This document shows, one piece after another, positions 26,245 to 38,000 of a stretch of DNA of 64,000 bases. The notes below the pieces were generated by a model, which was not told where the DNA came from, made no database searches, and was given only the letters and a program-made list of their open reading frames with translations. Within the stretch, counting starts at the first letter, position 1, and each line of letters starts with the position of its first letter. The stretch lies in contig VGVV01000002.1 of NCBI GenBank assembly GCA_016873895.1, positions 1-64,000 of the forward strand. The letters run 5' to 3'. This stretch comes from Ignavibacteria bacterium. Its GTDB lineage: Bacteria; Bacteroidota; Ignavibacteria; Kapaibacteriales; Kapaibacteriaceae. A program made the position numbers and the translations under genes.

Positions 26245-27771
26245 TTACTGCGCCTCGTGTGTGGGAGCATGAAACAGCAGAGTGGCTCCAATCTCATGCT
26301 GACCTAATTGATCACATGCATCGATGAGACCGTCTATACCAAAATCCGCCTCCCACATGCCTAGCGGGTAAACGCGCTCTTGCTTTGTGTCGTGTGGGAA
26401 TACTGATGCGTGAATTGCGTGTGCTCGATCAACAACAACAGCATTCTTCTTCTTGGAAGCAGATGTGAGTTTCGATTCAAGCATGTCTAACGTTGCATGC
26501 ATACCAGCCCGCTGTGCATTCACTGTCGCAACCAGTGTAGGGTCTATCTTCTGTGCAGCCTCTACATAGCTGTCGAGAGTGTTGTCGATGGTTGCCTGCT
26601 GTTGTACTCTATTCGGAAGAACTGCACTTGCCAGCTCACTGGAAAGGTCTTTTTCAATCGTTTGCCATGGTCGTGCGTACCATTCAAGCTTGTGGCCCGA
26701 TTTCAGCAGATTGCGCTTAGTTTTCGCGTTGATCATGGTGCCCCCAGAACGAGCAATCAGTACTGGCCTGCCAACGCCGAGTAATTGATACACGTCTGCT
26801 ATCTGCTGATGATATGCCATTTCTGCAGCGCCGAGAACTGTGACAGCCGTAGGCAGGATTGCATCTTGCACTAGTGGGCGAGTAAGAACCGTAGGAGTAA
26901 AACGTTCAGGATGCGAACGCGCCATGTTCACTAGTTCATCGAAAGGCAACTGCTGGCCGGCAATGCTAACACCCATGGCAGTTTTTTCAATTCTCTGGCG
27001 TCCGTTGGAATTGGTGTACATCCAAGGCACGTCGAGAACGTTTGCCTGCTGTGCCGTGCCACGTTGTTGTAGCGCCATGGTTGTCGTTTTGATGGTTTGC
27101 ACTACTTCGTCGTTGCGGTTGAGCAAGTATTGCAGAATGGGGCTATGCAGTCCGACGTCTACAAGTTTGCTTGAACACACAACAAGAACGCCCCATTCAG
27201 CGAGGTACGGGGCAAGAACTGTAAGAAAAGCATCTGTCCACGTAGTGCCCACCTGATAGGCATCTTGTAATCGTTCAATGGTCTGCTGGGCGCATCGCCC
27301 TTGCAATTGCTGTAATATAGGAACTACAGCATCGTGCAATGCCTGATCGATCAGACGGTCTGCAACTCTGCGTCTTGGATGAGCGCCATCCCATGGAGAA
27401 ATGCTCAATACATCATGTGTACCAGTGAGGATTTCTGCATGCATTGCCTCGTGTGCGTCGTGATCATTGTCTTCGACCCAGAACAGCGGAATGCATGGTA
27501 CTCCAGTTTGCTGGCTAACAATCGAGGCAGCTGCCACAGCAGAACGAATCTTATACAGCGTGTACATGGGGCCACCAAACAGACCCACCTGCTGACCTGT
27601 AACTGCGACTACACTATCTGGTGCGAGGAGCTGTTGATATGCCCGTTGCTGGTGCTTGGACAACTCGGTGCCAAGCATCGATGCCAGCACACGTTCTCCA
27701 AGGCGGGTACGAGAAGCGCCCTGACTTGAGCGTAATGTGCAGAGCTCTTGATCAACGTCCTGCAACTTCAT
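26245..27771 (-). CDS. bshC: Bacillithiol biosynthesis cysteine-adding enzyme BshC
   Basis: A 508-residue protein that joins cysteine to glucosaminyl-malate in the last step of bacillithiol synthesis. Family landmarks are VVAVTGQQVGLFGGPMYTLY (with KIRSA following), CIPLFWVEDNDHDAHEA, VTVLGAAEMAYHQQIADVY and a C-terminal coiled-coil. The start MKLQDVDQEL is chosen because the reading frame upstream lies inside the preceding amidohydrolase gene; the overlap is then 20 nt. bshA and bshB are not in the window. Confidence 0.88.
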   Translation of the reverse strand: MKLQDVDQELCTLRSSQGASRTRLGERVLASMLGTELSKHQQRAYQQLLAPDSVVAVTGQQVGLFGGPMYTLYKIRSAVAAASIVSQQTGVPCIPLFWVEDNDHDAHEAMHAEILTGTHDVLSISPWDGAHPRRRVADRLIDQALHDAVVPILQQLQGRCAQQTIERLQDAYQVGTTWTDAFLTVLAPYLAEWGVLVVCSSKLVDVGLHSPILQYLLNRNDEVVQTIKTTTMALQQRGTAQQANVLDVPWMYTNSNGRQRIEKTAMGVSIAGQQLPFDELVNMARSHPERFTPTVLTRPLVQDAILPTAVTVLGAAEMAYHQQIADVYQLLGVGRPVLIARSGGTMINAKTKRNLLKSGHKLEWYARPWQTIEKDLSSELASAVLPNRVQQQATIDNTLDSYVEAAQKIDPTLVATVNAQRAGMHATLDMLESKLTSASKKKNAVVVDRAHAIHASVFPHDTKQERVYPLGMWEADFGIDGLIDACDQLGQHEIGATLLFHAPTHEAQ

Positions 27772-30700
27772 CTTCAATCGTATCGCAGTGATATTCACGA
27801 CGTGGACCGCGCCCACCGCGCGCTGCAGGAGCCCCCTTGCTGATTGCCTTGATTGCTTCCTGCTCAAGTTGACGTCGAAGGGCTGCATCACGCTCGCGCA
27901 TTTGTGCATCAGAGGATCTTGAGAAATACTCGCGTCCGTCTACAAAAGTGCGTTCAACACGTGAGGTATTTGATAGTGGGTTCCCAGTCCAAACAACAAC
28001 GTCGCCATCTTTGCCAACTTCGATACTACCTGTTCGTTCATCGATGGCCATTTGCTTTGCTGCATTAATTGTAACGAACTTCAGTGCGTCAATCTCGGCT
28101 ACATTGCCATACTTGATGCTTTTAGCTGCTTCTTGGTTGAGTCGTCGCGCCATCTCTGCGTCATCTGAGTTAATTGAAACGTTAACGCCTGCCTCATGCA
28201 TGATTGCTGGGCTTTCAGGAATGGCATCATACACTTCCATCTTATATGCCCACCAATCAGCAAATGAAGAAGCACCTACGCCGTGCTTTGCCATCTCCTG
28301 AGCTACCTTATAGCCTTCGAGGATGTGCGTAAATGTGTGAACCTTAAAACCGAACTCCTCTGCCAGTCGCATAAGCATCAATATCTCGCTCTGCACGTAC
28401 GAATGACAATGGATATTGCGCTTGCTGTTGAGAATCTCCACCAAAGCATCGAGCTGTATGTCCCTGCGTACGGGTTTGTTTGGATCGTTGGCTTTGAGAT
28501 CACGTTCGTATTCGCGTGCGGTTCTAAACGCGTCACGCATAATCTGCTCAACACCCATGCGAGTTTGCGGATATCGCGATGTGTAGCGATCGCCCCAGTT
28601 TGCTTGCTTTACATTTTCACCGAGGGCAAACTTTACAGTAGGAACGGCATCTTCTACTTTAAGCCCTTCTGCATCCGATCCCCAGCGGGTTTTTATGTAC
28701 TGAAGCTGTCCTCCCATTGGGTTAGCAGAACCATGCAGGAGATGTGTAGATGTAACGCCGCCTGCAAGCTGGCGATAGATGTTTACATCATCAGGATCCA
28801 GTACATCACCAATACGTACCTCTGTGGTAACTGCATGCGTGCCTTCATTCACGCCGCGGGTTATTGCAATGTGCGAATGCTCGTCGATGATGCCAGGTGT
28901 GATGTGCATACCAGAACAATCGATTGTCGTGGCAGCTGTAAGCCCCTTACCAACACCTATGATTTTACCATTACGCAGTGCCACGTCTGATGATTCGAGT
29001 GTTCCGTGCGGACCACACGTCCAGACCGTTGCATTCTTCAAAACAACATCTGCTTGAGAGGGCATGGTGGCAAGACCGAAGGGGCCCATCGGTGAGATAC
29101 GTGGCATAGGCAACATTGATGTTATGCGAACCCACTCTGTTTTGGCATCACGATCGCGCAGCGCAGAATCACGGCGCATGATAAAGCCAATGCTGCGTCC
29201 ATCAGGTAGCAGCGCATCGCCACTGAACACTAAGGAATCAGCCGCTGATGCTGCTCGAAGCATGCCAGGCATTCCGAGCGTATCGAGGCTTACCGTAAAC
29301 GATGCACGCCTGCCTTGCAGAGAAAACGTTCCTGATAGCTTAGCGCTGTCGCGCGAGAAATCTGCAGTTGGATTATCAGCAGTACCCGCGATAGTAACGC
29401 GTAGACTCCTCGCATTCGGCAAGCCCGATGATGTAAGTGTCCAGTGACCACGAACATCTATTTCTGGCATCTGACGAATCACGCGCTCAGAGCCAGCAAC
29501 AACAACGCGGGTAATCTCAGAGCCGTCTTTAAAGAGCGGTCCATCCGTGATGACAATATTGGCGTAGTAGCCGGCATCAATGCGGCCAGCACGATCTGCT
29601 AGGCGTGCGAGCTGGGCGGGCTCTGTGGTAAGAGCAGCAAGAGCAACATCCTCGCGGAGTCCGCGTTTGACGCACTCGCGCACGCGCGACAGAAGTACCG
29701 ACTTATCCTTGAGACCATGGGCTGTGAATGATAGGTGAATCCCAATAGAATCCAGCAAGCGGGCATTATCTGGAGCCCAATACCAGTTCATGAGATCTGT
29801 GAGCCCTACTTCGTGTGCGCTTATAGCGTCCCGTACATCCGGTACTTCTGGGAACGTGAGGGGAACGATGATTGCCTCTGGCTTTACGGCTGCGATGGAG
29901 GAAATTCTTCGAAACTCTGTACCTGTGCCGAGAGTAACAACCTGTATACCTGCTTCTTTTGCAATCTTGTTCCATCGAACAATGTCGTGCTCGTCATATG
30001 ATTCAGCAACAAATGGTGTTTTTGCTGAAACGGCAGCTGACAGTGCTTCGAGCGATAGGTTTACCTCTGGTGGTACATTGGTGCTCACGCGCTGGGCCGC
30101 GGCATGGGCCTTTGTGTACCATGAGGCATCGAGAAATGCCTGACGCAGAAGTGCTATCGACCCCATTTGTGAGCTCGGATAGGGTGTCTTCGAGGTGCCC
30201 TTAGAAAACGAGAGCCGCTGGTATGTGTTATCTGCGATCACCGTCTTGGAAGCGGTTCCGCCACGCAGCAGAACAGTTGCGGCACTGCCGCTACATATCC
30301 CGTCAGTCGAGACTGCCGCCGCTGCTCCATAGCCGAGAGATTGCCGCTCGCGAGCTACAGACTCGTCAATACGGAGCGCATCAGAGGCTCGACGCTCTGG
30401 GCGCACGGCTTGGTTCCAATGGTGCGCTCCCTGTGGTTCGGGAGTTACTGGTCCCTCGTCCTCGTCCCAGTTGCGCGGTTTCGACTCTGTTTCCGAGCCG
30501 CGCAGCGATGCAACGTCAAGGTACGGCTCTACAAAACCAGCGTACACATATGCTCCGCGCAGGTCGCGAACCTCTGCCCCCTGCGGGATGGCTAGGTTTT
30601 TTCCAACACGAACGATGCGTTCATCATGCACGATGATCACGGCCGAATCAATTCGACTTCCCGGATACGGAATCGCAGTGCAGTTGGTGTATGCTACATA

Positions 30701-30796
30701 GGCCACGCGTTTATCGCGTAAGCCATCAATGTTCGTTGTCGAGATCTGGGCAACGAGTGAAGTTGTGGCCAGAACGAAAGCTAGAAAACGTATCAT
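27752..30796 (-). CDS. Exported tandem amidohydrolase (inactive-looking N-terminal plus active-looking C-terminal domain)
   Basis: A 1014-residue protein with signal peptide MIRFLAFVLATTSLVAQ. The N-terminal half follows the imidazolonepropionase-like layout (IIVHDERIVRVGKNLAIPQG) but where the metal HxH should follow it reads GAYVYAGFVEPYLDVAS. The second half has the intact pattern PGIIDEHSHIAITRGVNEG, THLLHGSANPMGGQ, HCHSYVQSEI, HTFTHILEGY and SINSDDAEMARR. So one domain appears to have lost its metal site while the other kept it. It heads the five-gene operon. Related proteins are annotated as periplasmic amidohydrolases of unknown substrate. Confidence 0.85.
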   Translation of the reverse strand: MIRFLAFVLATTSLVAQISTTNIDGLRDKRVAYVAYTNCTAIPYPGSRIDSAVIIVHDERIVRVGKNLAIPQGAEVRDLRGAYVYAGFVEPYLDVASLRGSETESKPRNWDEDEGPVTPEPQGAHHWNQAVRPERRASDALRIDESVARERQSLGYGAAAAVSTDGICSGSAATVLLRGGTASKTVIADNTYQRLSFSKGTSKTPYPSSQMGSIALLRQAFLDASWYTKAHAAAQRVSTNVPPEVNLSLEALSAAVSAKTPFVAESYDEHDIVRWNKIAKEAGIQVVTLGTGTEFRRISSIAAVKPEAIIVPLTFPEVPDVRDAISAHEVGLTDLMNWYWAPDNARLLDSIGIHLSFTAHGLKDKSVLLSRVRECVKRGLREDVALAALTTEPAQLARLADRAGRIDAGYYANIVITDGPLFKDGSEITRVVVAGSERVIRQMPEIDVRGHWTLTSSGLPNARSLRVTIAGTADNPTADFSRDSAKLSGTFSLQGRRASFTVSLDTLGMPGMLRAASAADSLVFSGDALLPDGRSIGFIMRRDSALRDRDAKTEWVRITSMLPMPRISPMGPFGLATMPSQADVVLKNATVWTCGPHGTLESSDVALRNGKIIGVGKGLTAATTIDCSGMHITPGIIDEHSHIAITRGVNEGTHAVTTEVRIGDVLDPDDVNIYRQLAGGVTSTHLLHGSANPMGGQLQYIKTRWGSDAEGLKVEDAVPTVKFALGENVKQANWGDRYTSRYPQTRMGVEQIMRDAFRTAREYERDLKANDPNKPVRRDIQLDALVEILNSKRNIHCHSYVQSEILMLMRLAEEFGFKVHTFTHILEGYKVAQEMAKHGVGASSFADWWAYKMEVYDAIPESPAIMHEAGVNVSINSDDAEMARRLNQEAAKSIKYGNVAEIDALKFVTINAAKQMAIDERTGSIEVGKDGDVVVWTGNPLSNTSRVERTFVDGREYFSRSSDAQMRERDAALRRQLEQEAIKAISKGAPAARGGRGPRREYHCDTIEDEVAGR

Positions 30797-30800
30797 GTGC

Positions 30801-30808
30801 CAAAATTA
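30801..30808 (-). promoter_or_regulatory. TAnnTTTG box (TAATTTTG) 4 nt before the amidohydrolase start
   Basis: Exact match to the Bacteroidetes -7 consensus on the minus strand, identical in sequence and spacing to the box before the aldehyde dehydrogenase gene. No clear -33 TTG. Confidence 0.45.
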
Positions 30809-30823
30809 CGGCACAGTGCGATG

Positions 30824-31981
30824 CTAGATACGTTCGACGGCCGACTTCGCAGACTTTGAGTAGCCTCGAGCCATAGAAAGAGCGGTAGGCTGGTTCACTA
30901 CGCCGGCACCCTGACACAGGCCGTCTACTCCAACAAGTTGTTTTGCAGTAGCCATGAGAATGTCTTTAACATCGAACGGGGTAAGGTAGGGGGCTACCTC
31001 GAGTATTTGAGCGATCACAGAAGTAACTATAGGGGCAGCAAAGGAAGTGCCATCAACCATTTTGTACCAAGGATTGATGAGAACATGCTCCCGAATGGCA
31101 TCGCTGATAATTCCGCGCAGAGAATACAGATCTGTAGGCGCATCCGCCTCGGGTAGCAACCCAACTTCACGAGCTATTGCCAGACCTTGGTTCATCAATT
31201 GGTGGTCGTCCATACAGTCGAGTGCACACAAGGCCGCCGCCTGCTGTGCGCCAATTGTACCGGGCAGAACAGGTGCAGGTAGCCAGATCGAGGGGGCAAT
31301 GATCTCTGGTTTTTGCACGTTGAGTGACGTTCTACCAAAACTGCTGTGATACATGATGTCGTCTGCACGATCGAGTGTATTGTTATCATTGAGGCCTCCA
31401 ACCGTTATGGCGCTGGGGGCTGCAGCAGGGGGGCGTATTGGGGCATTGGGATTGTTTCCAGCAGCAGCCACAACAACAATGCCACGACGCACGAGATCTT
31501 CCACGGCCGCGTTGACAGGATGCTGTAGTGTTTGGTCGGTCTCGTCTGCATAGACGCTGATGTTAACAACATCGATGTGGAGCTCTTCAACATGCTGCTC
31601 TATCCATCGTAGCGCCCATACAATCGTGGGTGTCGTGATGCGTCCGTCGTGATTCATTGCACGGATTGCTACAAGCCTAGCCAGCGGTGCAAGCGATGAA
31701 TACTGCCCATGAGACATGAAGCCATTCCCAGCAGCAGTGCAGGCCGTCATGGTACCGTGCCAGTGTCGCGCTATGGCTTGACTCGGAAGCTCTGGATGAG
31801 TCGTTTGCTCAACTGCATCAACATACTGCACTACGCGTTGCTCTGGACTGCATATATCTGGGTGCTGCACAAAGTCACTGTCGATCATCGCGATGGTTAT
31901 GCCGCGCCCCTTTGCTGAGGTGTCTGCCTGCATGCGATGCGGGAGAGAGAGTACGGGGCGTATGGATGGCTGACGTAGCAT
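30824..31981 (-). CDS. S8 subtilisin-like serine protease without signal peptide
   Basis: A 385-residue subtilase with a complete triad: Asp34 (IAMIDSDF), His75 (RHWHGTMTA) and Ser313 (GTSFAAPIV), plus the oxyanion-type region VVAAAGNNPNAP. The N-terminus (MLRQPSIRPVLSLPHRMQAD) is not hydrophobic and there is no propeptide-sized domain or T9SS tail, so it may act in the cytosol or be recognised by an unusual route. An insert of roughly 60 residues separates the Asn region from the Ser motif. It is divergent from the DUF3078 gene. Confidence 0.85.
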   Translation of the reverse strand: MLRQPSIRPVLSLPHRMQADTSAKGRGITIAMIDSDFVQHPDICSPEQRVVQYVDAVEQTTHPELPSQAIARHWHGTMTACTAAGNGFMSHGQYSSLAPLARLVAIRAMNHDGRITTPTIVWALRWIEQHVEELHIDVVNISVYADETDQTLQHPVNAAVEDLVRRGIVVVAAAGNNPNAPIRPPAAAPSAITVGGLNDNNTLDRADDIMYHSSFGRTSLNVQKPEIIAPSIWLPAPVLPGTIGAQQAAALCALDCMDDHQLMNQGLAIAREVGLLPEADAPTDLYSLRGIISDAIREHVLINPWYKMVDGTSFAAPIVTSVIAQILEVAPYLTPFDVKDILMATAKQLVGVDGLCQGAGVVNQPTALSMARGYSKSAKSAVERI

Positions 31982-32019
31982 ACTGTTACGAATTTAGAGG
32001 TGTTGTTTGTTCGAGACTT

Positions 32020-32027
32020 TAGATTTG
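32020..32027 (+). promoter_or_regulatory. TAnnTTTG box (TAGATTTG) upstream of the DUF3078 gene
   Basis: Exact -7 consensus, 20 nt before the ATG, in the divergent space between the subtilase and DUF3078 genes. A TTTG lies 10 nt further upstream, too close for the usual -33 spacing. Confidence 0.4.
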
Positions 32028-32047
32028 TATCCACGTGAACCCATAGG

Positions 32048-35030
<2,983 letters not shown>

Positions 35031-35082
35031 TCAGGATTATCGGGAGTATATTGGGCCTGCAAAACCAAGAAAGAATCACGTT

Positions 35083-38000
35083 ATGATCAGAGCTCTACGT
35101 ACGCTGTTTTTTGTATACCTCGCAAGTACACTAGCTCTACAGGCGCAGATCACGTTCAAGAGTGCCGATCCGGCATTTCTGCGTACTCGCAGCCCCTTGC
35201 CTGCAGACGCGTATGCCGTAACTCCGCCTGCTACGATTGTTCGTGATGTGCGATCATCATTTCAGCTCACATTGCAGATCCCAACCTCTCGTGGTGTGTT
35301 TGAGATCGAAGCGTCTACGTTTGAGCTGTTCACCGACGACGCGATAATGGTGCAGCGCACAGTGAATGGAGATGAGTACGTTGATATCCCCCGTCATGCT
35401 TTGATGAGAGGCAGCATCAAGGGCCAACGTGGGTCGTACGTCTTTCTGGCTGCATTTGAAACTCATGTAGTCGGGGTTTTTGAATTGAACGAGCCAGAGG
35501 GCAAGCGTAGATTTATGATCGCACCAGATACGATCATCGAGGGTCGTATGGCAAATCACGTGGTCTATGAGGTGCGTCCGGGCTCGGGTAATCCAACACA
35601 GTGTCACGCAGAAGATCTGCCGACGTATCAGCGTCAGGTAGACTCAATCTTCGCTATAACAAATCGGGACGAATCGGTGAAGGGGGCTGATGATGCCCCG
35701 CTTGATGCCACGCAGAATTCGTTTCAACTTGCTCTTGATTGTACCAATTCGTTCTATAAAAATCTCGGAAGCAACCTAACTACCGCTGCCAGCTCTGCCA
35801 TTGCTATTGCGGGCGCATGTGGGGGAGTATACTTTCGAGATGCTAATGTTCTGATCCGAGTTCCATACTTGCGCGTCTGGACGGTAACTGATCCATATCC
35901 AAGCGACATCGGTGCTAAGCTTGGCAAGATTCGCGAACACTGGGAAGGCAACATGCAACATGTGCGCAGAAGCGTCACGTGCTTGCTGTCGGGAGAAGGT
36001 GGCGGTGGACTTGCCTGGGTTGGAGTTCTTTGTGGTGGTTACGGGTACAACGTTAGCGGCGTAGACGGACGTGTGAATTTCCCAGCACCGAATTACATAT
36101 GGGACATTGATGTAACATCACACGAACTCGGTCACAACATCGGCTCATCGCACACGCATAATTGTGGGTGGAACCCGCCAATCGACTCCTGCTGGAATGC
36201 TGAAGGCGGTTGCTATGAGAACACTCGTGCGCGTCGCGGTACGATCATGAGCTATTGTCATCTCACAAATAAGGGTACCGAACTGCAGTTCCATCCGCGC
36301 GTGGCAACGTTGTTTAATCGAGTGCTCTCCACAACATGGTGTAATGCTCCGGTTCCAACACGTAAGGATAGTGACGTAGCTGTTGTTAGCATCGACGTAC
36401 CGCTCAATGGCGGCGAGTATGTGGTAAAAGGAACGCTCCAACCCTCGGCATACATACGCAATCTCGGCAACAAGAGTCTGGCCAATATCAGCGCAGTATG
36501 CGAGATCACAGATTTAGATAACAAGGTTAAGAAGTCGCTAAATGCATCAATTTCACAACTTGGGTCGTTGCAGACTCAGCTTGTGCTCTTCCCAAGCTTT
36601 ACTCTCGACTCTGCTGGCAGTTACCTCGTAAGGATAACGGCCAAGGCGTTGAACGATCAATACCCAACAAACGACATCCTGACACGCCCCTTTGCAGTTG
36701 TCAATGCTGATTCAGGCAAGTTGCAAGTAACCTATCCCAACGGAGGAGAAAAGCTCGTAGCGGGTACAACAATAGACGCAACATTTACCGCAACCAAGGT
36801 TAAGAATGTATCACTGCAGTACTCCATAGATAACGGTGCAACATGGAACACGCTGCAGTATAATATTGACGCCGCAGCAGGATCTGTTACGTGGCTTGTG
36901 CCATTTGTTGTCTCAAACGAATGTCTCGTGCGCGTGATGAGCCTTACTAATGCTTCAATTGTTGATGTTTCGAATGCTCGATTTACAATCGATGTTCCGT
37001 TGGATGTTCAGGCATATGATATTGTTGAGCCCCGTACCAAAGATGACCAAACATCTCCGCTCGTGCCTAAACTTGTGGTGCGCAATATCGGGAAAAACGA
37101 TGCCAAGGATGTAAAGGTTCGGTTCTCGATGAAGTGGGTGCGCGCTACTGCCGCATGCTACGACACAACATTTGTTCTGCCGTTTGTAAAAGCACGTGGT
37201 GAGGATACCATTACTCTGGCGCAAACGCCTGTTCTTGCCGATGGTGTTCATACAATGGAGTTTTATGTTGATGCTCCGAATGACACCAATGCTGCAAATG
37301 ACAGATTCTGGAGAGAGTTCTCTGCTAAGGGGCTTACACCCCCATCTGATGTGCGGTATGAAGAGGGCCCCAATCGCGTGCTCCTACAATGGCGCGTCCG
37401 CACAAGTGATCCGGTACAGCGTGTTGAACTATGGCGTGGCGCAAGTCCTGCTTCGATGCAGAAGATTCGATCGTTCAACGATGCAATAGATACATACGTT
37501 GACGACGAGCTAACCAATGACGAACCATATGTCTATGCCCTCCGCGTTGTAAAGGGTAACCTTCAAAGCGTCTTTACCCCGTTTGTCTATGCGCAGCCAC
37601 AAGTGTTCCCCGGTGCTGCGGTTCCGGGTGTGCCGGATATCATCTCTCCAGTCGATGGTACATCTGGAGTTCCTGCGTTGGCCAATTTGGTCTGGACATC
37701 TGTGCAGGGCGGAGATCAATATGAGATTCAGGTGGCAAAAGACAATGCGTTTCAGGAGTTAGAATTCGTAGCGGTTGTCCGTGATCCTGGTGCACTTGTC
37801 CTGCCGCTTGAGTTCAATAGTACGCATCGCTGGAGAGCGCGTGCCATGAATCAGACGGTAACGGGTGCGTTCTGCAAGCCAAGTACATTCATGACAACGA
37901 AGAATTGTGCTGGTAAGGCACTCTCGTTCAACGGCAATGGAAATAAGGCAACCGATGCAACATTCGCATGGAATGGGGGCGCTGTAACTGTCGAATACTG

